Shown: piece after piece, positions 29,428 through 41,803 of the stretch | Numbering within the stretch: position 1 is the stretch's first letter | Layout of the letters: each line of letters begins with the position of its first letter | Program-made: the position numbers and the translations under genes | Assembly: GCF_036826855.1 (NCBI RefSeq) | Contig: NZ_CP104578.1 | Location: 2,666,001 to 2,730,000, forward strand | Source: Streptomyces sp. SJL17-4 | GTDB lineage: Bacteria > Actinomycetota > Actinomycetes > Streptomycetales > Streptomycetaceae | Direction of reading: 5' to 3' | Length of the DNA: 64,000 nucleotides | The notes under the pieces: model-generated | What the model was told of the DNA's origin: nothing | The model's input: the letters and a program-made list of their open reading frames with translations, nothing else | Database searches by the model: none

Positions 29428-29790
29428 TCCCGTCCCTCTCACAGGCGGCGGTGCCGTCGGTGTGCGATGGGCCGCGGTCAGGCGGCTGTCCGTCGTCCGG
29501 CCGTCCGTCGTGCGTCGGACGACCGAGGGCACTGCCGGCCGTACGTCGTGCCACGGGGCCGTTGTCCTGACGCCACGACCGGCAGAGCCCTCGCGCGGTT
29601 GTGCAGGACTGGGCGCACGGTCACCACACTAGGCCGCCGAGGGCGTCGACGGGCAGCGCTCTCCCTGTCTTGCCCGAATGCGACCTGGCCACCCGTAACG
29701 ATCTGGTATGCGCCGAACGGGTGACCGTCACGCGGTCTTCGCGCGGAACGCGCGCGGGGTACGGACGGGGTGCGGGCGAGGTGCCGGCGA
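29428..29790. other. Intergenic region, rmdB promoter side and ligA 3' end
   Basis: About 360 bases with no credible gene. The left part has degenerate CGTCCGTCGT-like repeats; a TAGTGT -10-like hexamer at 29629-29634 (minus strand) may drive rmdB, with a poor -35. No clear terminator was found for ligA, which ends at 29791. Confidence 0.5.
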
Positions 29791-33020
<3,230 letters not shown>

Positions 33021-33022
33021 CT

Positions 33023-33712
33023 CTACCGCCCCGGACGAACGGTGAGGTCGTTGATCTCCGCGTCGCGCGGGAGGTCGAGGGCGGTGAGGATCGCCGTCGC
33101 GACCGACTCGGGGTCGATCCACTTCGACGGGTCGTACTCCTTGCCCTCCTGGGAGTGGACCTTGGCCTGCATGGGGCTCGCGGTGCGGCCCGGGTAGACC
33201 GACGTCACCCGCACGCCGTTGCCGTGCTCCTCCTGGCGCAGCGAGTCGGCGAGGGCCTTGAGGCCGTGCTTGGAGGCGGCGTACGCGCCCCACTCGGCGT
33301 GCGCGTTGAGTCCGGCGCCCGAGTTCACGAAGACGACGTGGCCCTGGGAGACCCGCAGCTGGGGCAGGAGGTGCCGGGTCAGCTCGGCCGGGGCGACGAG
33401 GTTGACGTTGAGCTGGTGGTGCCAGGTCTTGGGGGTGAGGTCCCCGATCGGCCCGAGGTCGACGACCCCCGCGATGTGCAGCAGGCCGTCCACCCGCTCC
33501 GGCATGGTCTGGTGCGAGAACGCCCAGGAGAGCCGGTCCGGGTCGGCGAGGTCCCCGACGAGCGTCCGGGCGCCGGGAAACTGCGCGGCGAGCTCCTTGG
33601 CCCGCCCCGCGTCGCGCGCGTGGAGCACGAGCTCGTCCCCGCGCGCGTGGAGGCGGCGCGCGACGGCCGCGCCGATGCCGGAACCGGCTCCGGTGATCAC
33701 ATGTGTAGCCAT
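33023..33712 (-). CDS. Short-chain dehydrogenase/reductase
   Basis: NAD(P)-dependent SDR of 229 residues from ATG 33712 (MATHVITGAGSGIGAAVARRL); an ATG nine bases earlier is possible. Cofactor loop TGAGSGIG at residues 6-13, NVNL region intact, and the catalytic Ser-Tyr-Lys as VNSGAG, then YAASK. Substrate unknown. It is immediately followed by the MetE-like gene (two bases). Confidence 0.92.
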   Translation of the reverse strand: MATHVITGAGSGIGAAVARRLHARGDELVLHARDAGRAKELAAQFPGARTLVGDLADPDRLSWAFSHQTMPERVDGLLHIAGVVDLGPIGDLTPKTWHHQLNVNLVAPAELTRHLLPQLRVSQGHVVFVNSGAGLNAHAEWGAYAASKHGLKALADSLRQEEHGNGVRVTSVYPGRTASPMQAKVHSQEGKEYDPSKWIDPESVATAILTALDLPRDAEINDLTVRPGR

Positions 33713-33728
33713 GGGCACCATGCTCGCA

Positions 33729-34268
33729 TCAGCGGGCGGCGATGTTCGCCTCCAGGTGGGCGAGGGCCGTAGGGCCGTCGTCGGCGAAGAGGACGAGGTC
33801 GGCGAGGGGGATCGGGAGGAAGCCGTCGGCCTCCATGCGGTGGAGCTGGGTCTTCAGTCCGTCGTAGAAACTCGCCGTGTTGAGGAGGACCACCGGCTTG
33901 GTGTGTTTGGCGTGCTTCTTCAGCTCCAGGATCTCCGTGGCCTCGTCGAGGGTGCCGGTGCCGCCGACCATGACCACGATCGCGTCGGACTTGGCGAGGA
34001 GGAGCGCCTTGCGCTCGGCCAGGTCCTTGGTGACGACCATCTCGTCGGCGTTCGGGCGGGCCTTGTGGGCGAGGAAGTCGACGGAGACGCCCACGAGTCG
34101 GCCGCCGGCCTCCTCGACGCCGTCCGCGACGACCTTCATCAGACCGGTGTCGGAGCCGCCCCAGACCAGGGTGTGGCCGGCCTTGCCGAGGAGCCGGGCG
34201 AAGTCGCGGGCGGGGGCCGTGTAGCGCTCGTCGAGGTCGGCCGCGGAGAGGAAGACGCAGATGTTCAT
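33729..34268 (-). CDS. LOG-like Rossmann protein (TIGR00730 type)
   Basis: 179 residues from ATG 34268 (MNICVFLSAAD), of the family that includes cytokinin-nucleotide phosphoribohydrolases and their bacterial relatives. Seen: the phosphate-binding loop WGGSDTGLMKVVADG and LAERKALLLAKSDAIVVMVGGTGTLDEATE. In the usual PGGxGTxxE motif the Pro is Val here; the RK pair and the catalytic Glu region remain. The likely activity is release of ribose-5-phosphate from a nucleoside monophosphate. It stands 16 bases upstream of the SDR gene on the same strand and diverges from the alpha/beta hydrolase. Confidence 0.88.
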   Translation of the reverse strand: MNICVFLSAADLDERYTAPARDFARLLGKAGHTLVWGGSDTGLMKVVADGVEEAGGRLVGVSVDFLAHKARPNADEMVVTKDLAERKALLLAKSDAIVVMVGGTGTLDEATEILELKKHAKHTKPVVLLNTASFYDGLKTQLHRMEADGFLPIPLADLVLFADDGPTALAHLEANIAAR

Positions 34269-34366
34269 GACGTCCACCGTAGGTCCTGACCAGCGACTTC
34301 AGATTCTTTCCGAGAAATCCGGTACCGGGGCGATGAGTTCCGGCGCCGGGTCGGGTCTCACCTGCC

Positions 34367-35155
34367 ATGGATGAGGTGAGCACCACGTCGGGCGGGGTTC
34401 GGGGCCGGGTCACGTCGCGGGACGGGACGTCGATCGCGTACGAGCGGTACGGGGACGGGCCGCCGCTCGTCCTGGTGAGCGGCGCGCTGGGGACGGCCGC
34501 GGGCGAGCGACCGCTGGGCGGGTTCCTCGCCGGTCGGTTCTCGGTCGTGGCGTACGACCGCAGGGGGCGCGGCGGAAGCGGCGACACGAGGCCGTACGCG
34601 GTGGAGCGGGAGATCGAGGACCTGGCGGCGGTGGTCGGTGAGGCGGGGCCCGGTGCGGCGCTGCACGGGATGGGGACGGGGGGCGTGCTCGCCCTGGCCG
34701 CGGTGGCCGCCGGTCTTTCGACGGGTCCGGTGTCGCTGTACGAGCCTCCGTACGCGGCGGGGGTGGCGGAGCGGGGGCGGCAGGTGGCCGCGCTGCTCGG
34801 TCAGGGGCGGCGGGCCGCGGCGCTGGACCTGTTCCTGGCGGACTCGACGGTGCCGGCGGAGCTGCGGCCCGGGGTCGCGGAGCTGGCGCACACCCTCGCG
34901 TACGACATCGCCGTCCTGGGCGACGGGTCGGTGCCGGAGCGGCTCCTGGCCCAGGTCCACGCGCGCGTCCTGGTGGTCGACGGGGGTGCGAGCCCGGTGA
35001 GCGCCCGGCAGGCGGCCCGCGCCCTGACGGAGGCGCTTCCCCGGGCCCGGCACCGCACTCTGACGGGCCAGACCCAGGAGGTGGCGCCCCACGTCCTGGC
35101 CCCGGTCCTGGAGGAGTTCCTCGCCGACGAACGGGAGCCGGCGGAGGCGGGCTGA
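34367..35155 (+). CDS. Alpha/beta hydrolase fold protein, probable pseudoenzyme
   Basis: 262 residues from ATG 34367. The fold is clear: GTSIAYERYGDGPPLVLVSGALG, then the AYDRRGRGGSGDT strand and turn, and a VLVVDGGASP acid strand. The nucleophile elbow that should read GxSxG reads GMGTG (in ALHGMGTGGVLALA), so the serine is missing, and the catalytic His position near the C-terminus reads GQTQEVAPHVL where relatives have GQTH. Both key residues are replaced, so hydrolase activity is doubtful; it may bind a ligand instead. Monocistronic, divergent from the LOG-like gene and convergent with mnmA. A GGGCCG/CGGCCC hairpin follows the stop. Confidence 0.85.
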   Translation: MDEVSTTSGGVRGRVTSRDGTSIAYERYGDGPPLVLVSGALGTAAGERPLGGFLAGRFSVVAYDRRGRGGSGDTRPYAVEREIEDLAAVVGEAGPGAALHGMGTGGVLALAAVAAGLSTGPVSLYEPPYAAGVAERGRQVAALLGQGRRAAALDLFLADSTVPAELRPGVAELAHTLAYDIAVLGDGSVPERLLAQVHARVLVVDGGASPVSARQAARALTEALPRARHRTLTGQTQEVAPHVLAPVLEEFLADEREPAEAG

Positions 35156-35222
35156 GGATGGCGGAGTCGGCCTGAGGGAGGGCCGGACGCCTCGGCCCGG
35201 GCCATGATCCGCCGGTCGGGCC

Positions 35223-36368
35223 CTACGCCGTCGCCGGGGTCGTCGCGCGGCGGGTCGTCGTCGCGATCGTGGCCGAGCCGACCACGCGCGTGCCGTCGTA
35301 CAGCACGATCGCCTGGCCCGGGGCCACGCCGCGGACCGGCTCGTCGAAGGCGACCGTGAGCTCGCCGTCCGTCAGGGACGCCGTGACCTCGGTCTCACCG
35401 CCGTGGGCGCGGAGCTGGGCCGTGTAGCGGCCCTCGCCCTCCGGCGCGGTGCCGCACCAGCGGGGCTTGATCGCCGTCAGGGCGGTGACGTCCAGGGCCT
35501 CGACGGGGCCCACCGTGACCGTGTTGTTCACCGGCGAGATGTCGAGGACGTAGCGGGGCTTGCCGTCGGCGGCCGGATGGCCGATCCGCAGGCCCTTGCG
35601 CTGGCCGATGGTGAAGCCGTACGCGCCCTCGTGGCTGCCGACCTTCGTACCGGCCTCGTCGACGATGTCGCCCTCCGCCTTGCCGAGGCGGGAGGCGAGG
35701 AAGCCCTGGGTGTCGCCGTCGGCGATGAAGCAGATGTCGTGGCTGTCGGGCTTCTTCGCGACCGCGAGCCCGCGCCGCTCGGCCTCCGCCCGGATCTCGT
35801 CCTTGGTGGTGAGCGTGTCGCCCAGCGGGAACATCGCGTGCGCCAGCTGCTTCTCGTCGAGCACCCCGAGGACGTACGACTGGTCCTTCGCCATGTCGGA
35901 GGCGCGGTGCAGCTCACGGGTGCCGTCCTCGTTCAGGACGACCGTCGCGTAGTGACCGGTGCAGACCGCGTCGAAGCCGAGGGCGAGCGCCTTGTCGAGC
36001 AGCGCGGCGAACTTGATCTTCTCGTTGCAGCGCAGGCACGGGTTGGGGGTGCGGCCGGCCTCGTACTCCGCGACGAAGTCGTCCACGACGTCCTCGCGGA
36101 AGCGCTCGGCGAGGTCCCACACGTAGAAGGGGATGCCGATGACGTCGGCCGCCCGGCGGGCGTCGCGGGAGTCCTCGATCGTGCAGCAGCCGCGCGCTCC
36201 CGTACGGAAGGACTGCGGGTTCGCGGAGAGGGCGAGGTGCACGCCGGTGACGTCGTGGCCGGCCTCGGCGGCACGGGCGGCGGCGACGGCGGAGTCCACT
36301 CCGCCGGACATGGCGGCAAGTACCCGGAGGGGGCGGGTGTGGGGGCGCGGGGGCGGAGTCTGAGTCAT
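35223..36368 (-). CDS. mnmA: tRNA-specific 2-thiouridylase
   Basis: Makes 2-thiouridine at the wobble position of Lys/Glu/Gln tRNAs using ATP and a persulfide donor. 381 residues from ATG 36368 ([20 protein letters not shown]). ATP-pyrophosphatase P-loop [10 protein letters not shown] at about residues 21-30, first catalytic Cys in [12 protein letters not shown] and second in [16 protein letters not shown], and the C-terminal beta-barrel tRNA domain. The nearby cysteine desulfurase (37174-38337) is the likely sulfur supplier, although an amidase gene on the other strand lies between. Confidence 0.96.
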   Translation of the reverse strand: MTQTPPPRPHTRPLRVLAAMSGGVDSAVAAARAAEAGHDVTGVHLALSANPQSFRTGARGCCTIEDSRDARRAADVIGIPFYVWDLAERFREDVVDDFVAEYEAGRTPNPCLRCNEKIKFAALLDKALALGFDAVCTGHYATVVLNEDGTRELHRASDMAKDQSYVLGVLDEKQLAHAMFPLGDTLTTKDEIRAEAERRGLAVAKKPDSHDICFIADGDTQGFLASRLGKAEGDIVDEAGTKVGSHEGAYGFTIGQRKGLRIGHPAADGKPRYVLDISPVNNTVTVGPVEALDVTALTAIKPRWCGTAPEGEGRYTAQLRAHGGETEVTASLTDGELTVAFDEPVRGVAPGQAIVLYDGTRVVGSATIATTTRRATTPATA

Positions 36369-36429
36369 AGCCCTACCAGGGTACGGGGCGCCGGGAACCA
36401 CAGTCGCGGTAGTAAGCGTTCTCGTTGGC

Positions 36430-37143
36430 ATGGGGAGCAAGGCGAGTGGTGCGGGCGGGGCCGACGGGTCGGGCAGGGGCGACGGGTCGGGCAGGACCGG
36501 CGCTTCCGGCAGACGGGTGGGGCGGCGCGCGGTGCTGCTCGGCGGCGGGGTCGCCGTCCTGGGGACGGCGGCGCTGGCCAGGGACGAGCTGGCGCGCGCC
36601 TGGTGGCGGCTGCCGGGGATGGAGAAGAAGCGGGTCGAGGGCGAGCTCGACCACCGGGCCGCCGAGTGGACCTCGGCCGCGCGGGCGAACTGGCGGCGGG
36701 CCGACCGGCCGGACGACTACCGGATCGACCGGGTCGTGATCCATGTCGTGCAGGGCAGTTACGCGACCGCGCTGAAGGTCTTCAAGAATCCGGGGCACGG
36801 CGCCGCCACGCACTACGTCGTCCGCAAGGACGGCCATGTGGCGCAGATGATCCGCGAGCTCGACGTCGCCTTCCACGCCGGCAACCGCGACATGAACAAC
36901 CGCAGCATCGGCATCGAGCACGAGGGCTTCGTCCACCGGCCGCAGGACTTCACGGCGGCGATGTACGCGGGGTCGGCGCGGCTCACGGCCGACATATGCG
37001 CCCGGCACGGGATACCCGTGGACCGGGAGCACATCATCGGGCACGTGGAGGTCGAGGGCACCGATCACACCGACCCGGGGCCGCACTGGGACTGGGACCG
37101 CTACATGAAGCTGGTGCGTGAGGCGTCCAGGACCCTCGTGTGA
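36430..37143 (+). CDS. N-acetylmuramoyl-L-alanine amidase, Tat-exported
   Basis: Peptidoglycan amidase (amidase_2 family), 237 residues. A Gly/Ser/Arg-rich leader ends in a Tat-like signal [19 protein letters not shown] (about residues 27-45). The catalytic domain (about 95-225) shows zinc ligands His in [13 protein letters not shown] and His/Asp in [20 protein letters not shown], with the core glutamate region [12 protein letters not shown]. It cleaves the bond between muramic acid and the stem peptide outside the cell. It overlaps no neighbour; convergent with the cysteine desulfurase, 30 bases apart. Confidence 0.92.
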   Translation: MGSKASGAGGADGSGRGDGSGRTGASGRRVGRRAVLLGGGVAVLGTAALARDELARAWWRLPGMEKKRVEGELDHRAAEWTSAARANWRRADRPDDYRIDRVVIHVVQGSYATALKVFKNPGHGAATHYVVRKDGHVAQMIRELDVAFHAGNRDMNNRSIGIEHEGFVHRPQDFTAAMYAGSARLTADICARHGIPVDREHIIGHVEVEGTDHTDPGPHWDWDRYMKLVREASRTLV

Positions 37144-37173
37144 GGGCCCGGGCCCCGGACGGCACTCATGCGC

Positions 37174-38337
37174 TCACGTGAGGCCTGCGGTCCTGGCGCG
37201 TTCGACGGCCGGGCCGATCGCGTCCGCGACCGCCGCGACGTCCTCCTTGGTGGAGGTGTGGCCGAGCGAGAAGCGCAGGGTGCCGCGGGCCAGGTCCGGA
37301 TCGGTGCCGGTGGCGAGGAGGACGTGGCTCGGCTGGGCGATGCCGGCGGTGCAGGCGGAGCCGGTGGAACAGGCGATCCCGGCCGCGTCGAGCAGCAGGA
37401 GCAGCGAGTCCCCCTCGCAGCCGGGGAAGGTGAAGTGGGCGTTGGCGGGGAGCCGCTCGACGGGGTCGCCGCCGAGGATCACGTCGGGGACGAGCGCCCG
37501 GACCTCGGCCACGAGCTCGTCGCGCAGCGCGCCGATCTCCCGGGCGAACTCCTCGCGCCGCTCGGTGGCGAGCCGGGCGGCCACCGCGAAGGCGGCGACG
37601 GCCGGGACGTCGAGGGTGCCGGAGCGGACGTGCCGCTCCTGGCCGCCGCCGTGCAGTACGGGGACGGGGGTGTGCTCGCGGCCCAGGAGCAGGGCACCGA
37701 TGCCGTAGGGGCCGCCGATCTTGTGGCCGGAGACGGTCATCGCGGCGAGCCCTGAGGCGGCGAAGTCGACCGGGACCTGGCCGACGGCCTGGACCGCGTC
37801 GGCATGCAGGGGGACGCCGAACTCGGCGGCGGCGTCGGCGAGTTCACGGACCGGCATGATCGTGCCGATCTCGTTGTTGGCCCACATGACGGTGGCGAGG
37901 GCGACGGAGTCGGGGTCGCGGGCGATCGCCTCGCGCAGGGCGTCGGGGTGCACGCGGCCGTACCGGTCGACCGGCAGGTACTCGACGTCGGCGCCCTCGT
38001 GGGTGGCGAGCCAGTCGACGGCGTCGAGCACGGCGTGGTGCTCCACCGGGCTGGCCAGGACGCGGGTGCGGCGGGGGTCGGCGTCGCGGCGGGCCCAGTA
38101 GAGGCCCTTCACGGCGAGGTTGTCGGCCTCGGTACCGCCCGAGGTGAAGACGACCTCGCTCGGCCGCGCGCCGAGCGCGGCGGCGAGCGTCTCGCGCCCT
38201 TCCTCGACGGTCCGCCGGGCCCGCCGTCCGGCGGCGTGCAGGGAGGAGGCGTTGCCCGTGACGGCGAGCTGGGCGGTCATCGCCTCGATCGCCTCGGGCA
38301 GCATGGGCGTGGTCGCGGCGTGGTCGAGGTAAGCCAT
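37174..38337 (-). CDS. Cysteine desulfurase (NifS/IscS type)
   Basis: PLP enzyme that converts cysteine to alanine and a protein persulfide for tRNA thiolation and Fe-S assembly. 387 residues: N-terminal [19 protein letters not shown]-binding His in [10 protein letters not shown], Schiff-base lysine in [12 protein letters not shown] (about residue 200), and the persulfide cysteine in [10 protein letters not shown] (about 325). A TAGAAT hexamer ends about ten bases before the ATG, which would fit an almost leaderless message. The neighbouring mnmA suggests it supplies sulfur for 2-thiouridine. Confidence 0.94.
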   Translation of the reverse strand: MAYLDHAATTPMLPEAIEAMTAQLAVTGNASSLHAAGRRARRTVEEGRETLAAALGARPSEVVFTSGGTEADNLAVKGLYWARRDADPRRTRVLASPVEHHAVLDAVDWLATHEGADVEYLPVDRYGRVHPDALREAIARDPDSVALATVMWANNEIGTIMPVRELADAAAEFGVPLHADAVQAVGQVPVDFAASGLAAMTVSGHKIGGPYGIGALLLGREHTPVPVLHGGGQERHVRSGTLDVPAVAAFAVAARLATERREEFAREIGALRDELVAEVRALVPDVILGGDPVERLPANAHFTFPGCEGDSLLLLLDAAGIACSTGSACTAGIAQPSHVLLATGTDPDLARGTLRFSLGHTSTKEDVAAVADAIGPAVERARTAGLT

Positions 38338-38658
38338 GGTGGGTCGATTCTACGAGCCCGCGCCCCCGACCTTGGCGGGTGGCCGGTTTACGCCGCCGGG
38401 CGCGGCGGATGGCGGGCCCGGGACCCTGGCCGTGCGGCGCGGCGGGTCGGCACCACCGCCGGCTGCCGGGGCGGCGGGCGGGCAGGCGATGGCTTGGCAC
38501 TGCGGCCGGGACGGCAGACGGGCGGGCGGGCGGCGGCTCGGCACCACGGTGGCGGCCGGCCCGCCGCGCTCCGGGCCGTACGCGCTCCGGGGTGTGCGGT
38601 CCCCGGGGCGTACGGGCCCTGTCCTCGCGTTCCGGCTCGGGGTCGGAGCCGTTCCGCG
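38338..38658. other. GC-rich intergenic region
   Basis: About 320 bases with no convincing gene on either strand. At its left end a TAGAAT -10-like element at 38347-38352 (minus) probably serves the cysteine desulfurase; the rest is very GC-rich without recognised motifs. Confidence 0.5.
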
Positions 38659-39531
38659 TCAGGCGCGCGGTGCGCGGGCCAGCTGCCGGGACTGCGCCAC
38701 CAGACGGTCGGCGCTGTCCCAGACCTCCGCGTCCTCCTCCAGGAAGCCGCCGGCGAGGTTGCGGGTGGTGATGGAGACCCGCAGCGGGCCCGGGGCCGGG
38801 CGGCAGCGGATGTGGGTGGTGAGCTCGACGGTCGGCGTCCAGCCCTTCAGGCCCAGCTCGAAGGAGGTCGGCGGCAGCGCGTCGACCGTCAGGAGCAGGG
38901 ACAGCGCGTCCGGCTCACGGCCGTCCGCGAGACCGAACCACGCCCGCATCTCGCCCTTCCCCGACGGCGCGCCGATCGCCCAGCCGACGCAGGCCGGGTC
39001 GAGCCGCAGGTCGAGCCGGTCGGCGATCGCGGACGAGCCGGGGATCGCCGGGGTCGGGCCGTCGGAGGCGGCGAAGCAGTTCTCGATGGCCGCCATCGCC
39101 GGGAGCGTCGCGGTGGTGCGGACGTCGTCGGGGAGCGTGTCGAGGTCGCCGTACGAGGCGAGGACCCTGATGCGCTCGACCTCGGTGCCGTCCTCCGCGT
39201 ACTGGAAGAGGGAGGCCTGGCCGGTGGAGAGCGTACGGCCGGTGCGGACGGTCTCCGTCCTGATCACCGCGGGGCCCGGCACGGACGGCGTGAGGTAGTG
39301 CGCCGAGATCGTGAACGGGTCGGGGTGCGGAAGGTGGTCGCCGAGGGCGCGGCCGAGCAGAGCGAGGAGGTAGCCGCCGTTGACGGCGTGGATGATCGTC
39401 CAGCCGGCCGAGAGGTCGGCGTCGTAGACACCGGGTTCCCGGAGGGTGACGGCGGTGTCGCGGTCGAACTCGTACGTACGCTCGTCCTCGCGCTCGCTCG
39501 TCGCGACGGGGCTCTCGGTGCTCGTGCTCAT
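38659..39531 (-). CDS. Thioesterase family protein (double hot-dog)
   Basis: 290 residues from ATG 39531 (MSTSTESPVATSERED). An acyl-CoA thioesterase of the TesB-like double hot-dog type: HAVNGGYLLALLGRAL and PFTISAHYLTPSVPGPAVIRTETVRTGR in the first half, and GWTPTVELTTHIRCRPAPGPLRVSITTRNLAGG in the second. It would hydrolyse acyl-CoA in the cytosol; the acyl chain is unknown. The open frame extends far upstream through the TRIC gene but that part is a frame shadow. The ribosome site is weak. It lies 23 bases after the TRIC gene, same strand, likely cotranscribed. Confidence 0.9.
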   Translation of the reverse strand: MSTSTESPVATSEREDERTYEFDRDTAVTLREPGVYDADLSAGWTIIHAVNGGYLLALLGRALGDHLPHPDPFTISAHYLTPSVPGPAVIRTETVRTGRTLSTGQASLFQYAEDGTEVERIRVLASYGDLDTLPDDVRTTATLPAMAAIENCFAASDGPTPAIPGSSAIADRLDLRLDPACVGWAIGAPSGKGEMRAWFGLADGREPDALSLLLTVDALPPTSFELGLKGWTPTVELTTHIRCRPAPGPLRVSITTRNLAGGFLEEDAEVWDSADRLVAQSRQLARAPRA

Positions 39532-39554
39532 GTTTCCGACGGTACCCCAGCTTG

Positions 39555-40232
39555 CTACTGAGCGGTAGCTTTTTCCGGCTCCTCGCGTGCGGAGGACCGC
39601 CGGTTCCAGGCGCGGGGCGCGCGCCAGTGGTAGCGCATCGCGAGCAGGCGGAGCACGAAGGCGGTGAGGACGGCGGCGCCGCTGGTCCAGGCGTTGAGCA
39701 TGTCGAAGCGAATGCAGAGCACGACCATCGCCGAGCCGACGATCGCGGGGACGGCGTACAGGTCCCGGTCCCAGCGCAGCAGCGACGGCACCTCGTTGGC
39801 GAGCACGTCGCGCAGGACGCCGCCGCCGACGGCCGTCGCGAGACCCAGCGCGGCGGAGGAGGTGAGGCCGAGGCCGTAGTCGTACGCCTTCGTCGTACCG
39901 GTCACGCAGAAGAGGCCCAGGCCGGCGGCGTCGAAGACGTTGACGGCGGTCTGGGTGCGCTCGACCTCCGGGTGGAGGAAGAAGACGAGGCCCGCGGCGA
40001 TCAGGGGCATGAGGAAGTAGCCGAGATCGGTGAAGGCGGCGGGCGGCAGGGCGCCGATGATCAGGTCGCGGAAGAGACCGCCGCCGAGGGCGGTGACCTC
40101 GGCGAGGACGGCGATGCCGAAGACGTCGAAGTTCTTGCGGACGGCGAGGAGGGCGCCGGAGATGGCGAAGACGAAGATGCCGACGAGGTCGAGGGCGTGT
40201 TGGACGGAGGGGGTGAACAGGTCGTGGAGCAC
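39555..40232 (-). CDS. TRIC-type cation channel family membrane protein
   Basis: 225 residues from GTG 40232 (VLHDLFTPSVQHALDLVGIFVFA). Seven membrane helices in two inverted repeats, each with the family motif GGGxxRD (ALGGGLFRDLI and AVGGGVLRDVL), as in bacterial TRIC/YadS (UPF0126) channels that conduct K+ or other monovalent cations. The C-terminal tail RRSSAREEPEKATAQ is hydrophilic. The longer open frame upstream is proline-rich translation of the G-rich spacer and is not protein. Physiological ion unknown. Confidence 0.92.
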   Translation of the reverse strand: MLHDLFTPSVQHALDLVGIFVFAISGALLAVRKNFDVFGIAVLAEVTALGGGLFRDLIIGALPPAAFTDLGYFLMPLIAAGLVFFLHPEVERTQTAVNVFDAAGLGLFCVTGTTKAYDYGLGLTSSAALGLATAVGGGVLRDVLANEVPSLLRWDRDLYAVPAIVGSAMVVLCIRFDMLNAWTSGAAVLTAFVLRLLAMRYHWRAPRAWNRRSSAREEPEKATAQ

Positions 40233-40629
40233 CGCCCAATTGTGCCGGTAGTTCCCGTGGGGGCTGTGGGGGCTCCCCGGCCCGGGGCCGCCCCCGGGCC
40301 CCGGGGTGCGGGGGGGGGTGGGGGGTGGGGTGCGGGGGGTGGGGGGGTGGGACGTCGTGGTGGGGGGCGGCGGGGAGTGGTGCGCGGCTGGCCCCCGGGT
40401 GGGGTGGGGAGACTCCCCCACCCCGCCCCTTGCCGAAACCCTGACGGGACCGGGGGCTCCGCGCCCCCGAACCCCCGGCGGGGATGGGAGAGGCCGGGGC
40501 CCGAGGCCCGGGGGGGGCCGGGACCGAGGCCCGGGGCACGAGGCCCGGGGCCAGGACCGAGGCCGGGCCCGAGACCCGAGGCCGGGACCGAGGCCCCGGC
40601 CGCGGAGTCAGGTGGGTTCCGGACGTGCG
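40233..40629. repeat. Extremely G-rich spacer with G-runs and degenerate tandem repeats
   Basis: About 400 bases between the TRIC gene and the opp operon with no gene. The part from 40300 to 40380 has many runs of four to nine G on the plus strand (able to form G-quadruplexes). From about 40500 to 40600 there are degenerate repeats of about 15 bases built on GGGACCGAGGCCC-like units. There are also GC-rich palindromes (for example around 40275-40310). Regulatory content is unknown. Confidence 0.6.
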
Positions 40630-40662
40630 GAGGCCCCCGGTGCCTTTGGCATCGGGGGCCTC
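40630..40662 (-). terminator. Terminator of the oligopeptide transporter operon
   Basis: 15-bp stem with one mismatch (40630-40644 with 40648-40662) and a 3-base loop, starting eight bases after the stop codon of the last opp gene on the minus strand. No T-run. Confidence 0.75.
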
Positions 40663-40669
40663 TTCTGGG

Positions 40670-41803
40670 TCACGCCTTCGGTGCGTCGTCCTCGGCGGTG
40701 GCCGGGTGGTCCGGCGCCTCCGTCTTCGGCTCCGCCTCCTGCTCGGTCTTCGCCGGCTCCGAGGGACTCGTGAGCTCCACCGACTCCCTCGCCCCCGGGA
40801 TCGTCAGCGCGTCCGTGTTCTCCGGGTGGTGGCAGGCCACTCGCTGGCCCGGGCGGAGTTCGACCAGGGGGGGTTCCTGCGTGCGGCAGACGTCCGTGGC
40901 CTTCCAGCAGCGGGTGTTGAAGCGGCAGCCCGGCGGCGGGGCCATCGGGGACGGGACGTCGCCGGTCAGGAGGATGCGGTCGCTCTTCGCGCCCCGGCGG
41001 CGGGGGTCCGGGATCGGGACCGCCGACATGAGGGCGCGGGTGTACGGGTGCATCGGGTTCTCGTACAGGGACTTGCGGTCCGCGAGTTCCACGATCTTGC
41101 CGAGGTACATCACCGCGATGCGGTCCGAGACGTGCCGGATGACCGAGAGGTCGTGGGCGATGATCACGTACGTGAGGCCGAGCTCCTGCTGGAGGTCGTC
41201 CAGGAGGTTGACCACCTGGGCCTGGATGGAGACGTCCAGGGCCGAGACCGGCTCGTCCGCCACCACGAGCTTCGGCTTCAGGGCCAGCGCGCGGGCGATG
41301 CCGATGCGCTGGCGCTGGCCGCCGGAGAACTCGTGCGGGTAGCGGTTGTAGTGCTCCGGGTTGAGGCCGACCAGGCCGAGCAGGCGCTGGACCTCCTTCT
41401 TCACGCCGCCCTCGGGCTCCACGCCCTGGAGCTTGAAGGGGGCCGAGACGATCGTGCCGACCGTGTGGCGCGGGTTCAGCGAGCCGTACGGGTCCTGGAA
41501 GATCATCTGGATGTCCCGGCGGAACGGGCGCATGCCCGAGACGCCGAGGTGCGAGATGTCCTTGCCCTGGAATTCGACCGTGCCGCCGGTCGGTTCGAGG
41601 AGGCGGGTGATCAGGCGGCCCATCGTGGACTTGCCGCAGCCGGACTCGCCGACGACGCCGAGCGTCTCACCGGGCAGGACCTCGAAGTCGATCCCGTCGA
41701 CCGCCTTGACCGCGCCGGTCTGGCGCTGGAGAAGCCCCTTCCTGATGGGGAAGTGCTTCTTCAGGCCGGTGACCTTGAGGAGGGGTTCCATGGTCTCGCT
41801 CAC
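40670..41803 (-). CDS. Oligopeptide ABC transporter ATPase, OppF type
   Basis: One of two ATPases that power peptide uptake. 377 residues from GTG 41803, overlapping the OppD-type stop by four bases (GTGA). Walker A GVVGESGCGKST (about residues 48-59), Q-loop FQDPYGSLNPR, ABC signature EFSGGQRQRIGIARAL, Walker B LVVADEPVSALD, switch His in IAHDLSV. The C-terminal oligo_HPY domain has the cysteines GCRFNTRCWKATDVC...CHHP typical of a family of OppD/F with an Fe-S or metal site, followed by an acidic tail. Last gene of the operon. Confidence 0.95.
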   Translation of the reverse strand: MSETMEPLLKVTGLKKHFPIRKGLLQRQTGAVKAVDGIDFEVLPGETLGVVGESGCGKSTMGRLITRLLEPTGGTVEFQGKDISHLGVSGMRPFRRDIQMIFQDPYGSLNPRHTVGTIVSAPFKLQGVEPEGGVKKEVQRLLGLVGLNPEHYNRYPHEFSGGQRQRIGIARALALKPKLVVADEPVSALDVSIQAQVVNLLDDLQQELGLTYVIIAHDLSVIRHVSDRIAVMYLGKIVELADRKSLYENPMHPYTRALMSAVPIPDPRRRGAKSDRILLTGDVPSPMAPPPGCRFNTRCWKATDVCRTQEPPLVELRPGQRVACHHPENTDALTIPGARESVELTSPSEPAKTEQEAEPKTEAPDHPATAEDDAPKA

